Below, in pieces: positions 60,101 to 62,537 of a stretch of 64,000 nt of DNA. The stretch is from Chelydra serpentina. Taxonomy: Eukaryota; Chordata; Testudines; Chelydridae. Each line of letters begins with the position of its first letter. The first letter of the stretch is position 1. The position numbers were made by a program, and so were the translations under genes. The stretch spans positions 10,310,001 through 10,374,000 of the forward strand of contig JBAIAC010000040.1 in NCBI GenBank assembly GCA_037349315.1, in the 5' to 3' direction. Under the pieces are notes generated by a model that ran no database searches, was not told where the DNA came from, and saw nothing but the letters and a program-made list of their open reading frames with translations.

Positions 60101-62537
60101 AAAAAAGCTTTCTGGTTTATTCTGAAGACTATTTTGCTCTCTAATTCAACATGCAGATTCATTCAATTGTCTACTACCAAATCTTAATGTTTGCACAGTA
60201 ACACAGCATGACCAGTCACCTTCCTCTTTCCACAGGCTGAGCTTACCTTTTGTACAGGAGACATTATCACTGTCTTTGGTGAAATAGATGAAGATGGGTT
60301 TTACTATGTAAGTTTTCTTTTCCTTGGTCTTTTAAACTACATCAAGCAGAGTGCCCCAGTGTCTCAAACAGTAATTGGAGAAGTTGTTGGTAGAATGAGC
60401 TATTAAAATATGATGTGGGAGGATTTCATTCAGGTTATAATTTCATCGTGAATATTTACTATTCAGCAAATGTATTAAACATGCTACTTAGAGATGCTAT
60501 ACCTTAATTCTTAGGTACAAGTGACAATGTAAATACTGCTGTTCCTGCATCTCAGATTTGTAGCTCTGTTCAAACATTTCTACAAGTTTCAAGAACATTT
60601 GCCTAGCGACTTTAGCGGCAATACGTGTATTCTGAACTGCAAGCAAGAAGCATGGCAATGTGAATATATGTCCAACAGCTAATCAAATTGTAACTACTGC
60701 AGCTGAAGTAACACTGTTCCAATCAAATGTTTCTAGCCACCTTTTGCTGCAGGCTCGTCAGTAAAGGGACACAGATTAGAACTACACTGAAATTGTTAGT
60801 AAACAAAGGTTACTTGCATGGGGTGAAATCCACTCCATTTACATAAAGCTTATGCACTAGGGCTCTATGGGGGGAAAAGTCCAGAGCAACTGGGGTGGTG
60901 AAATCCATCCCTCTGACCCATGGTTAGCAGCTGGAATAACAGTTGTCGAAGTTAGAGCCACAGCCCCTCCCCAGCAGCTGCAAAGGGGTTTGCATCCCCT
61001 GGATCCATGTAAACAAGAACATGGCACCTTTTCTCCACCTCTCTCTAGCCTATATTGCATAAGAGGGTCAAGAAATGAGCACGCACCCCTAAGAGGTTGC
61101 TTTACCCGTTTTCCCTCATGCATCTGCTATCTAGGGCAGAAATGGTGTAGAGGCCTTGCACTGGCTTTCCACCCCCAGTATGAATTACACCCCAGGCCAA
61201 GTTAGCACATTAACACCAGTAAGTGCTTAGTTCTTGTCAGGAGCTATAAAATGCTAAGAGACATTCAGATCCTAGTGTAACAGGTTTAGGTAAATTCTGA
61301 TTATCCAGAGAGTAATTTTACACATCCCTTTGCAAAGTCAAAAAAAATGCAAAAGGAGATATTAAAAGGTCTTAGCTTCTCAATATATGGCATAGCCTTC
61401 TCTGCCCCAAGATTAAAAGCCACAGTGACTTTAATATTGTCAAAGAAGTGGATGCATAGCTTAACCACAGGTAATCTAAACACATTCCTTTAATATACTG
61501 GACTCAAACGTCACCTGAAATTACAGAACACTTTGTGCCTATCTTTTCTTTAGCCTCTCTTTTGCAAGATAGATAATTTGCATCTCAATCACGGGATCAG
61601 AGCCAGGAAATCTAGATTTTGTGCCCAGCTCTGTCAGATTTTCTGTGTGATCTTGGACAAGTCACTTGCTCTTTGCTCCCTTAGTTTCTCCATCCATGAA
61701 ATACAGACGAGTAGTTCTCTATCTCATAGGAATGTTGCATGTTTACAGTCATTCATATTTGTAAATAACTGCAAGACCAATTGTTTATCATATTGCAGGG
61801 TGAACTTAATGGACAGAAAGGGCTGGTTCCTTCAAACTTTCTTGAAGAAGTGCCTGATGATGTAGAAGTCTATCTTTCTGATGCACCATCACGATATGTT
61901 CAAGATACACCACTGCGTACAAAAGCAAAAAGGGTAAGCAACTACACTAAAAAATAATTTTGTTTCCAATGTTTCTATATGATACCATCTCATTTAGTTT
62001 GGCTATTATTTATGACATTTTAAAATCCACTTACCCCATTTTAGGTATTTTTAAGTCTTCTTAAATATAGAAAGATTGCACTGATCTTTCACACTAGTCT
62101 ATCATGAGCATTTATAATTATGAACCTAAACTTTAAATTAAGAGATTATGGTGAATGAAATAAAATGTTAACTTCATCAGCCTTTTCTAGTGAAAGTTCT
62201 TACTTCCTCAAACTTAGACTATATACATACACATTACCTAGATTAAAACAGGAAAAGTAGCTGGGGATGGGGAAGGAGTGGGACAACTGCACCCTGAAAT
62301 ATAAAATGTAAAGAGCTGATTAACAATCATTTTAACCCTTTTAAGATTTTAGTCCTATTAACAATAGTTAACTGCCCAAACCTGCCACTTTATGCAAGAT
62401 TATTCATGTACAGAGTATTTCATTTTTGTTTTGTTTCATCACTGCAATATTTTTATATATTATATATTTTATATATATTTTTATTTTTTTGCTCATCTGC
62501 TTGGAAACAGAAGAAGAGTGTTCATTTCACACCTTAA
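137..62537 (+). CDS. RIMBP2: RIM-binding protein 2, 3' portion of the gene (18 coding exons in window)
   Basis: Spliced gene whose exons encode the presynaptic active-zone scaffold RIM-BP2. The family binds proline-rich motifs in RIM1/2 and in voltage-gated calcium channels through SH3 domains and so couples channels to release sites. The exons I read are 137-288, 3838-3914, 10435-10544, 13546-14358, 27063-27214, 27583-28050, 32106-32255, 35944-36102, 39568-40299, 42006-42123, 45716-45868, 49082-49266, 53290-53458, 56433-56498, 57884-57987, 60236-60307, 61799-61933 and 62511-62537. They total 3,842 nt, keep one frame across every junction and are all bounded by AG/GT. In window numbering (residue 1 is the split first codon) SH3-1 is about 68-133, FN3-1 199-288, FN3-2 293-382, FN3-3 386-485, SH3-2 1057-1115 and SH3-3 1183-1247. 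The start codon and 5' exons lie outside. The match to RIMBP2 rather than TSPOAP1 rests on near-identity to remembered human RIMBP2 sequence, including the terminal KKSVHFTP. Confidence 0.97.
511..610. repeat. Short palindromic (foldback) repeat
   Basis: CTGGGATTTTCAAAGG at 512-527 is mirrored by CTTTGAAAATCCCGG near 594-608, with an inner CCCACTCATT/CAATGGGAGTG core. A related arm (GCTGGGATATTCAAAAG) lies upstream at about 407-423. Similar TTCAAAAGTGCCTA-type sequence recurs at 9043 and 54392, so this is a dispersed family. Confidence 0.6.
2059..2365 (+). mobile_element. Harbinger-like MITE, copy 1
   Basis: 307-bp element flanked by direct TAA repeats (2056-2058 and 2366-2368). Its ends are imperfect inverted repeats (GGCTAGGTCTTCAC and GTGTAGACCAGGGC). 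The body is rich in ATCGAT and GTCGAC palindromes. A strong hairpin at 2271-2331 has arms built on CGCAACTTCAGCT and AGCTGAAGTTGCG. The TWA target duplication and GTCTACAC ends fit PIF/Harbinger. The open frames over it are not genes. Confidence 0.75.
3838..3914 (+). CDS. RIMBP2: RIMBP2 exon 2 (start of SH3-1)
   Basis: Begins right after TTTACAG with ATG GAT AAT and reads MDNERNSN...[10 protein letters not shown]. The ATG is an internal methionine, because exon 1 joins it in phase 0 to give FDSD-MDNER as in human RIM-BP2. The ARY at the end is the ALYDY-type first strand of SH3-1. The exon ends in phase 2 (AG), and the next exon supplies T to complete serine. Confidence 0.95.
4739..6348. mobile_element. 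1.6-kb non-autonomous DNA transposon with inverted ends
   Basis: The left end TACTCCTGGGGGAATTCTGC is answered at the right by GCAGAATGCCGTTGGGAGTG, an imperfect inverted repeat. Sub-terminal GCGCAGAATT motifs repeat at both ends (4768-4779, 6286-6337). I recognise this end type from turtle genomes but cannot name the family. The core (about 5440-6010) is a cytosine-rich degenerate tandem array. No transposase remains; the proline-rich open frames inside are artefacts of the C-rich strand. Confidence 0.65.
5440..6010. repeat. Cytosine-rich degenerate tandem array
   Basis: Repeated CACCCAGACCCC- and CCTGCACCC-like units with almost no G on the + strand. It lies inside the 4739-6348 element. 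The strand bias would put long G-runs on the complementary strand, a setting for G-quadruplex or R-loop formation. Confidence 0.7.
7006..7205 (+). repeat. MIR/CORE-like SINE
   Basis: Shows the tRNA-like head (GAGGCAGCATGGTGTTGTGG, then GGACCTGGGAGTCAGGAC), the middle CACTGCGTGACTGTAGACAAG, and the tail CTCACTTTCCTTGTATGTAC. These match the usual MIR-type order of head, GTGACCTTGGGCAAGTC and CCTCAGTTTCC, with heavy divergence. Confidence 0.65.
8642..8706. repeat. Short palindromic repeat (GGCCTGATNCAAAGCCC type)
   Basis: GGCCTGATGCAAAGCCCCCTT at the left is mirrored imperfectly by AGTAGGCTTTGTATTGAGCCC at the right, around TTGACTTCA. It is the same style of foldback as at 42309, 44628 and 46354. 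Confidence 0.5.
9090..10098 (+). mobile_element. CR1-type LINE, 3' end fragment
   Basis: About 1 kb of degraded reverse-transcriptase C-terminus and 3' UTR in sense orientation. Landmarks are GGTGACTGGGCAACATACTG, CAGAGAAGGGCAACAAAAAT, GAGGTCTATAAAATCATGAG, and the terminal GACCATTGGTCTGACCCAGT followed by GGCCGTTCTTATGT. These are typical of the CR1 3' ends that are abundant in turtles. Stops and indels interrupt the frame, so it is dead. Confidence 0.85.
10104..10212 (-). repeat. Ancient amniote interspersed repeat, unassigned
   Basis: Antisense to the repeat at 45305-45460: it carries TGTACACCTAGCACAGTGGG and GGCTCCTAGGTGCTATAGTA, reading in reverse as ...GCACCTAGGAGCC...CCCACTGTGCTAGGTG.... 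It is common in birds and reptiles; I do not know its family name. Confidence 0.5.
10435..10544 (+). CDS. RIMBP2: RIMBP2 exon 3 (SH3-1 core)
   Basis: Encodes [17 protein letters not shown] and then [13 protein letters not shown]. This is the RT loop, the acidic ELPL stretch and the strand leading to the conserved FYEG of the first SH3 domain. Acceptor GCAG at 10431-10434; donor GTTTTG at 10545, weaker than usual. It joins exon 2 through a split serine codon and exon 4 through a split glycine codon. Confidence 0.95.
11185..11690. mobile_element. Composite Harbinger-like MITE remnant
   Basis: Opens with GGGTATGTCTATACTG and closes with CAGTGTAGAC near 11676-11685, the end type shared by the other MITEs here. 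The inner text (GGGCTGCGTCCACACGGCAA, CTTGACTCGGGCTCAGCCCC, CTTGAGCCTTAGTTTGAACC) resembles the element at 55278-55600. It probably represents one element inserted in another. Target duplication not resolved. Confidence 0.5.
12138..12665 (+). repeat. MIR-like SINE interrupted by a MITE
   Basis: The head GTCAAGGCACGGGACTGGG, CCTGGGTTCAATTTCTGGCA and GGGTGACTCAGGGCATGTCA stops at 12230. It resumes at 12529 with TTAGTCTCTTGGTGCCTTAC and CACCTCTAAAATAGGGATGA. Removing 12231-12528 restores the expected MIR order. The right boundary is approximate. Confidence 0.75.
12231..12528 (+). mobile_element. Harbinger-like MITE, copy 2 (inside a MIR)
   Basis: Starts GGGTATGTCTATAC, ends GTGTAGACCAGGCC, and is flanked by TTT/TTA. 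It has the same ATCGAT/GTCGAC-rich body and 3' hairpin (12437-12497) as copies 1 and 3. Since it splits the SINE, it is the younger insertion. Confidence 0.8.
13546..14358 (+). CDS. RIMBP2: RIMBP2 exon 4 (end of SH3-1, linker, FN3-1 and FN3-2)
   Basis: An 813-nt exon, the longest in the window. It starts with [19 protein letters not shown], which completes SH3-1 with the ALVPSNF-type binding-surface motif. A linker of about 65 residues follows ([21 protein letters not shown]). FN3-1 runs from about YPRKITLI through VGWEPP to the CTLLVG end. FN3-2 runs from [12 protein letters not shown] through [13 protein letters not shown] to VEFSTLPA. The donor GTTTGA follows CCAGCAG. Two FN3 repeats in one exon contrast with FN3-3, which is split over exons 5 and 6. 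Confidence 0.97.
15585..15745 (-). repeat. MIR-like SINE (antisense)
   Basis: TATTTCTGTAGTGCTTTTTA, AAGCACTTTACAAAGG, TTCCCATTGGGAAAATTGAA and CTCAGCTCTCCTGACTCCCG follow the reversed order of MIR tail to head. Confidence 0.55.
17566..17830. mobile_element. Harbinger-like MITE, second family
   Basis: Left end GAGCTGATCTACACTG, right end AGTGTAGACATACCC. The inner text includes GCCCTGGTGTAGACAGCTCTAGGTC and a GCTACAGCAGCGCTGT/GCTGTAGCAG tail similar in layout to the element at 55005-55266. Target duplication unclear. Confidence 0.6.
21180..21500 (+). mobile_element. CR1-type LINE fragment
   Basis: GTGAGAAGAGATTGAAAAGA, GACATGATAGAGGTATCTAG, AATACAAGAACAGGAACTCA and CAGCTGGTGGGACTCTCTGC follow the same order as in the better-preserved copy at 9090-10098. 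It is much more diverged and truncated. Confidence 0.6.
21757..22918 (-). pseudogene. Decayed HARBI1-like (PIF/Harbinger) transposase element
   Basis: Reading the complement from about 22430 down to 21757 gives consecutive pieces of a Harbinger transposase split by stops and frameshifts: [98 protein letters not shown]; and VHDA. Order and spacing follow HARBI1-type DDE transposases, including the VDH...F.DINVG second catalytic aspartate block. The first catalytic region (GGAIDGTHI in relatives) is ruined by a stop and frameshift. The 5' flank ends at about 22914 with GGCCGTGTCTACACT on the complement, the MITE-type terminus. The other end is truncated. It is not functional. Confidence 0.75.
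24043..24337 (+). mobile_element. Harbinger-like MITE, copy 3
   Basis: GGGTACGTCTATAC to GTGTGGACCAGCCC between direct CTA repeats. It contains the longest hairpin of the set (24244-24313), with near-perfect arms GTTCGAACTAAGATACTTCA and the complement on the other side, around TTATT. Confidence 0.8.
25775..26103 (+). mobile_element. Tigger-like (Tc1/mariner) MITE, copy 1
   Basis: 329 bp with ends CAGTAGAACCTCAGAG and CTGAGGTGCTACTG, inverted with one or two mismatches, and flanked by TA on both sides (25773-25774, 26104-26105). Inner repeats of CAGAGTTATGAAC echo the ends. A (CAA)n stretch lies at 25876-25891. The CAGTAGAACCTC-type end and TA target fit TcMar-Tigger. Confidence 0.7.
26590..26790 (+). 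repeat. MIR-like SINE
   Basis: GGTCTGGTAGATAGGTCACT, TAGGTTCAATTCGTGGCTCC, ATCTTGGGTAAGTCACATCA, TTTCCCTTCTATAAAATGGG and AAGTGCTTTGAGAATCATGG occur in the full head-to-tail MIR order. Confidence 0.75.
27063..27214 (+). CDS. RIMBP2: RIMBP2 exon 5 (first half of FN3-3)
   Basis: Reads [12 protein letters not shown], then [10 protein letters not shown] and [13 protein letters not shown], the A to C strands of the third fibronectin type III domain with its conserved tryptophan. The acceptor follows TTTTGTTCTCCTAG and the donor is GTGAGC. The phase-1 start completes the split glycine from exon 4; the end is phase 0. Confidence 0.96.
27215..27582 (+). other. RIMBP2: Intron 5 (368 nt)
   Basis: Short intron splitting FN3-3. 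No repeat recognised. Confidence 0.9.
27583..28050 (+). CDS. RIMBP2: RIMBP2 exon 6 (end of FN3-3 and proline-rich linker)
   Basis: Starts [16 protein letters not shown] and completes FN3-3 at [13 protein letters not shown]. It then enters a disordered proline- and serine-rich linker ([32 protein letters not shown]). The C-terminal part, [18 protein letters not shown], looks helical. Acceptor TTCAG, donor GTAAGG, phases 0 and 0 (156 codons). The intron before it is only 368 nt. Confidence 0.97.
28051..32105 (+). other. RIMBP2: Intron 6
   Basis: AT-rich first kilobase, a degraded short palindromic repeat around 30284-30410 (CTGATTCTGCAAATGCTTATG), and otherwise nothing I can identify. The open frame at 28625-28966 on the complement has no recognisable domain. 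Confidence 0.75.
32106..32255 (+). CDS. RIMBP2: RIMBP2 exon 7 (acidic linker)
   Basis: A 50-codon phase 0-0 exon reading [21 protein letters not shown] and [18 protein letters not shown]. The [14 protein letters not shown] block is a strongly conserved RIM-BP2 linker signature. The ATG is internal: human has LEKR at the same place. Acceptor TTTTGCCAG, donor GTAATG. Confidence 0.95.
32553..32674. mobile_element. Small inverted-repeat MITE (TAGGGTGACC ends)
   Basis: TAGGGTGACCATATGTCC on the left is mirrored by TATCTGGTCACCCTTA on the right, with TTTTTCACACTTGC inside. This 120-bp end type is very common in turtle DNA as I remember it. A C-run (CCCCCCCTCCGCCCCCC) lies in the middle. Confidence 0.7.
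34065..34270 (-). repeat. MIR-like SINE (antisense)
   Basis: GCATTTTACAATAGGGACAT, GGAGGCTTAGAGAGAAGTCA, TTTGCCCAAAGTCATACAGT and CTTCTGCCTCCCAGGCCAG form the reverse complement order of MIR. Confidence 0.7.
34757..34822. repeat. Palindromic repeat fragment
   Basis: GGGCTAGATCCTTGTCTAGC... is mirrored by ...CCAGCTGAGGATCTGCCCC around AAATCAGTG. Same family as 37216-37303 and 47451-47535. Confidence 0.5.
35944..36102 (+). CDS. RIMBP2: RIMBP2 exon 8 (acidic linker, [15 protein letters not shown])
   Basis: A 53-codon phase 0-0 exon with [20 protein letters not shown] followed by [19 protein letters not shown]. The acidic run is a hallmark of the RIM-BP2 linker, and RRRVSV is a candidate basophilic kinase site. 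The donor GTAAGA is strong. In the human reference protein as I recall it, this exon joins directly to the LLGNP exon (42006), skipping exon 9. Confidence 0.95.
37216..37303. repeat. Palindromic repeat (GGTCCTCATCTGGGGTAAATC type)
   Basis: GGCCAGGTCCTCATCTGGGG is mirrored by CTGAGGATCTGCCTC, with AAATCACCATAGCTATG and GCTGATTAATGC between. Diverged foldback element. Confidence 0.55.
37958..38280 (-). mobile_element. Tigger-like (Tc1/mariner) MITE, copy 2, inverted relative to copy 1
   Basis: Ends CAGTAGAACCTCAGAG and CTCTCCGGTTCTACTG, flanked by TA. The inner text AGTAGTTTACGTTTAACACA is the reverse complement of GTGTTAAACGTAAACTGCT in copy 1, so the two copies lie in opposite orientation about 12 kb apart. 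Confidence 0.7.
38860..39085 (-). other. Possible retrocopy fragment, source not recognised
   Basis: On the complement an open frame of about 80 codons ([20 protein letters not shown]...) runs into CTGCTTAATAAAATTCTT, i.e. a poly(A) signal close to the end, as in a processed 3' end. No poly(A) tract or target duplication is clear and I cannot name the source gene, so this is only a suggestion. Confidence 0.25.
39568..40299 (+). CDS. RIMBP2: RIMBP2 exon 9, large linker exon absent from the human reference isoform
   Basis: A 244-codon open segment joined in phase 0 to exons 8 and 10. It lacks stops, and its composition is clearly coding: [55 protein letters not shown], then a cysteine cluster [13 protein letters not shown], then [26 protein letters not shown] is a possible SH3 ligand and [10 protein letters not shown] a possible basophilic kinase site. 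The acceptor after ATTGTTAAG has a good upstream pyrimidine tract. The donor is less sure: overlapping GTs at 40300, 40302 and 40304, of which only 40300 keeps phase 0 with exon 10. It does not match remembered human RIM-BP2 and may correspond to the longer avian form. Confidence 0.85.
40804..41160 (+). other. Candidate additional or alternative RIMBP2 exon
   Basis: After TCACTCCCAG (AG at 40802-40803) a frame stays open for 118 codons to a TAG at 41158-41160. It reads [20 protein letters not shown], then [15 protein letters not shown] and [20 protein letters not shown]. The serine/proline/acidic composition resembles the neighbouring linker exon. Entering this frame from exon 9 needs a phase-2 donor (the GT at 40302 would do). 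No clear in-phase donor follows, so it could be an alternative last exon, a retained remnant, or chance. Confidence 0.3.
41746..41772. repeat. (ATT)n microsatellite
   Basis: About nine consecutive ATT units in intron 9. Confidence 0.9.
42006..42123 (+). CDS. RIMBP2: RIMBP2 exon 10 (linker, LLGNP...VPSI)
   Basis: Reads [20 protein letters not shown] followed by [15 protein letters not shown], matching the human ILGNP...QRSRPV...VPSI linker in outline. Acceptor after a long T-rich tract, donor GTTAGT. It ends in phase 1, so the following codon can be completed by exon 11 (glutamate) or by exon 12 (aspartate) if exon 11 is skipped. Confidence 0.93.
42309..42378. repeat. Short palindromic repeat
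   Basis: GTCTGAACCAAAACCCACTG is mirrored by CAGTGAGCTTTGGATCAAGA around GAAGTCAGTGCGAATTTC/CATGGACTC. Confidence 0.5.
42492..42530. repeat. Interrupted (CATC)n microsatellite
   Basis: CACCCACTCATCTATCCATCC continuing as CATCCATCATTCCATTCATC. Confidence 0.7.
44628..44686. repeat. Short palindromic repeat
   Basis: CTGTCCTCACTCAGACAAAG and CTTTTGCCTGAGTGAGGACTG-like arms pair almost perfectly around CTCCTATTGACTTCCAAGGGAG. Confidence 0.6.
45305..45460 (+). repeat. Ancient amniote interspersed repeat, unassigned
   Basis: TTATTATTTGTATTATCATA, CCCTAGTCATGGACCAGGAT, CCCATTGTACTAGGCGCTGT and TTCCTGCCCCACAGAACTCA: a landmark series seen across bird and reptile genomes. The copy at 10104-10212 is antisense. 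Confidence 0.6.
45716..45868 (+). CDS. RIMBP2: RIMBP2 exon 11, 51-codon phase 1-1 cassette
   Basis: Reads [37 protein letters not shown] and [12 protein letters not shown]. Acceptor CTTTTTCTCCATAG, donor GTATGC. Both ends are phase 1, so inclusion or skipping keeps the frame; skipping gives VPSI-DGYC, close to the human VPSI-DDYG junction. I therefore infer an alternatively spliced cassette that the human reference isoform lacks. It is serine-rich and carries no recognised domain. Confidence 0.85.
46354..46423. repeat. Short palindromic repeat
   Basis: GGCTGATCTGAAGCCCCTGT is mirrored by GGGAGATGGATCAGACC around GAGTCAATGGGTGCCTTGCCATTGACTTC, which is itself self-complementary. Confidence 0.6.
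46687..47113. mobile_element. Inverted-repeat element A, class unassigned
   Basis: TGTTCTTCTTTGAGTAGATGCA at the left and TGCATCTACTCAAAGAAC at the right are an almost exact inverted pair 427 bp apart. The interior has no recognisable coding sequence. The left arm end is trimmed here to 20 or fewer bases of certainty. Confidence 0.55.
47116..47417. mobile_element. Inverted-repeat element B, class unassigned
   Basis: Left arm AAAATGGCTACCTACCC...TGTTCTTCAAGATGTGATGC (47116-47160) is mirrored by right arm GCATCATGTCTCAAAGAACA...CAGGTAGGTATCTGTTTTTT (47371-47417), about 45 bp each. It starts directly after element A and shares the GTTCTT...AAAGAAC end type, so the two may be nested relatives. 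Confidence 0.55.
47451..47535. repeat. Palindromic repeat
   Basis: CCAGATCATCAGTTGTCATA is mirrored by TTACGTTAGCTGAAAATCTGG, with AAATCAACATAGTTG and CAATGGAGCTATGCCAATTT as the inner pair. Better preserved than the copies at 34757 and 37216. Confidence 0.6.
48838..48972. mobile_element. Truncated Harbinger-like MITE
   Basis: Opens AGGGCTTGTCTACAGAGTGC and contains GGCCTGTGTAGACCCTGCTG. The other terminus is not found. The GTCTAC-type end links it to the other MITEs. Confidence 0.45.
49082..49266 (+). CDS. RIMBP2: RIMBP2 exon 12 (first half of SH3-2)
   Basis: Reads [19 protein letters not shown] and then [40 protein letters not shown] is the ALYDY motif of the second SH3 domain, and the acidic RT-loop residues follow. 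Acceptor TTTCACAG, donor GTGGGA, phase 1 to 0. In the family, SH3-2 and SH3-3 are the domains reported to contact RIM and calcium-channel PxxP motifs. Confidence 0.97.
51606..51805 (+). mobile_element. Tortoise-type tRNA-derived SINE
   Basis: GGGGGAGGGATAGCTCAGTG starts a tRNA-like head with an A box (TAGCTCAGTGGTTTGAGC) and a B box (GGTTGCGAGTTCAATCC). A body follows with CCATTTAAGGATCTGGGGCA, CTTGGTCCTGCTAGTGAAGG and GACCTTTCAAGGTTGTTCCA, ending TTCTAGGAGAT and ATATCTCCATTTATT. This order matches the pol III SINE family I know from cryptodire turtles, and it is the best organism marker in the window. The low divergence suggests a fairly young copy. Confidence 0.85.
52732..52831. repeat. Retroelement tail-like fragment
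   Basis: ACAACGAGGAGTCCGGTCGC, ACCTTAAAGACTAACAGATT, TATTTGGACATAAGCTTTTG and CACTACTTCAGATGCATG form a landmark series common in turtle DNA. I believe it is a LINE 3' end but cannot name the family. Confidence 0.45.
53290..53458 (+). CDS. RIMBP2: RIMBP2 exon 13 (second half of SH3-2)
   Basis: Starts [14 protein letters not shown] and continues [20 protein letters not shown], completing SH3-2; the usual PSN of the binding surface is PCN here, as in the family. It ends [20 protein letters not shown], a short helical segment after the domain. Acceptor TATTTAG, donor GTAGGG, phase 0 to 1. Confidence 0.97.
54392..54985. repeat. TTCAAAAGTGCCTA-type repeat, split by a MITE
   Basis: AGTTTCAAACCTGAGTGCCT, ATTTTCAAAAGTGCCTAAGT, and GGGACATAGGCTCCTAAATG lie left of 54558. 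TACTTTTGTAAATCTCAGTA and GGCACCTAAATATATGTGAA lie right of 54855. The two sides are one element once the MITE is removed. Confidence 0.5.
54559..54854 (-). mobile_element. Harbinger-like MITE, copy 4 (reverse orientation)
   Basis: Starts GCCCTGGGCTACAC, with the hairpin end first (54587-54650, arms GCAACTTCAGCTACG and CGTAGCTGAAGTCGG), and finishes CTACCCGCCGATCCGGCGGG...GTGAAGACAAGCCC. It is the complement orientation of copies 1-3. Confidence 0.8.
55005..55266. mobile_element. Harbinger-like MITE, second family
   Basis: AGCCTGGTCTACACTAGG to GTGTAGACAAGCCC, with TAA/TTA at the flanks. The inner GTGTAGATAGCCCCAGGTCG matches the layout of the 17566-17830 element. Confidence 0.7.
55278..55600. 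mobile_element. Harbinger-like MITE, third family
   Basis: GGGTTTGTTTACACTGC at the left and GCTGTACAGACATACCC at the right, between perfect TTA direct repeats (55275-55277, 55601-55603). The inner text has GAGCTCAGGC and CCTGAGTCATTTGACCCAGG. Confidence 0.75.
56433..56498 (+). CDS. RIMBP2: RIMBP2 exon 14, 22-codon basic cassette between SH3-2 and SH3-3
   Basis: A 66-nt phase 1-1 exon reading [16 protein letters not shown] and then SRKSKR. Acceptor TTCCTGAAG with a pyrimidine-rich tract, donor GTCTGT (weak at +3). Skipping joins exon 13 to exon 15 as EKI-ERNRRSG, which is the human order, so this is probably an optional exon. The insert is very basic (RR, RK, KR) and would add a charged spacer just before SH3-3. 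Confidence 0.75.
56499..57883 (+). other. RIMBP2: Intron 14
   Basis: No interspersed repeat or gene recognised; mostly unique-looking sequence. Confidence 0.7.
57884..57987 (+). CDS. RIMBP2: RIMBP2 exon 15 (start of SH3-3)
   Basis: Reads [20 protein letters not shown] and [21 protein letters not shown] opens the third SH3 domain. The arginine-rich HSVSTRR just before it is conserved in RIM-BP2. The acceptor is the first AG of a CAGAAAGGAACAG stretch, and only this AG gives the conserved ERNRRSG frame. Donor GTATTG. Confidence 0.96.
58535..58706. mobile_element. hAT-like MITE
   Basis: Ends CGTGGTTCTCAACC and GGTTGAGAACCTTTGT form an inverted pair of the hAT type (NNGTTCTCAACC). Possible 8-bp duplications TCTACCTC/TCTACCCT match at only six positions, so this is an old copy. 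The interior has TGTGGGTCACATATGCAG and GGGCCACAAGCGGCCCACTG. Confidence 0.65.
58790..59400 (-). mobile_element. Possible LTR (antisense), no internal genes
   Basis: On the complement a TATAAA (from TTTATA near 58985-58990) is followed about 115 nt later by AATAAA (from TTTATT near 58870-58875), as in the U3-R part of an LTR. A possible upstream U3 extends to about 59400. No gag, pol or env sequence is seen and no target duplication is resolved, so it would be a solo or partial LTR. Boundaries are approximate. Confidence 0.35.
60236..60307 (+). CDS. RIMBP2: RIMBP2 exon 16 (SH3-3 core)
   Basis: A 24-codon phase 0-0 exon reading [20 protein letters not shown] then GFYY. It contains the ELTF and DEDGFYY elements that in SH3-1 are also carried on a separate small exon. 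Acceptor TTCCACAG, donor GTAAGT (consensus). Confidence 0.97.
60308..61798 (+). other. RIMBP2: Intron 16
   Basis: Mostly unique-looking sequence, with a MIR-like SINE at 61590-61775 reaching almost to exon 17. Confidence 0.8.
61590..61775 (+). repeat. MIR-like SINE next to exon 17
   Basis: ATCACGGGATCAGAGCCAGG, GTGCCCAGCTCTGTCAGATT, GTGATCTTGGACAAGTCACT, CTTAGTTTCTCCATCCATGA and TATCTCATAGGAATGTTGCA keep the full MIR order. Confidence 0.7.
61799..61933 (+). CDS. RIMBP2: RIMBP2 exon 17 (end of SH3-3 and C-terminal tail)
   Basis: Reads [18 protein letters not shown], closing SH3-3 with the GLVPSNF motif, then [18 protein letters not shown] and TPLRTKAKR. Acceptor ATTGCAG, donor GTAAGC, phase 0-0. 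A MIR-like SINE ends only a few tens of bases before the acceptor. Confidence 0.97.
61934..62510 (+). other. RIMBP2: Intron 17
   Basis: AT-rich; a TA-rich and T-rich tract at about 62448-62492 forms the pyrimidine region before the terminal exon. Confidence 0.85.
62511..62537 (+). CDS. RIMBP2: RIMBP2 terminal coding exon (KKSVHFTP, stop TAA)
   Basis: After GGAAACAG the sequence reads AAG AAG AGT GTT CAT TTC ACA CCT TAA, giving KKSVHFTP, the conserved end of RIM-BP2. Only eight codons are coding; the remainder of this exon is 3' UTR. A second TAA overlaps shortly downstream. The upstream intron has a long TA- and T-rich tract at about 62448-62492. Confidence 0.95.
   Translation, partial: KKSVHFTP

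Larger units (their letters stand above)
57988..60235 (+). other. RIMBP2: Intron 15
   Basis: Contains a hAT-like MITE at 58535-58706, a possible antisense LTR at about 58790-59400 and an A-run at 60090-60107. The open frames here are not supported as genes. Confidence 0.75.
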
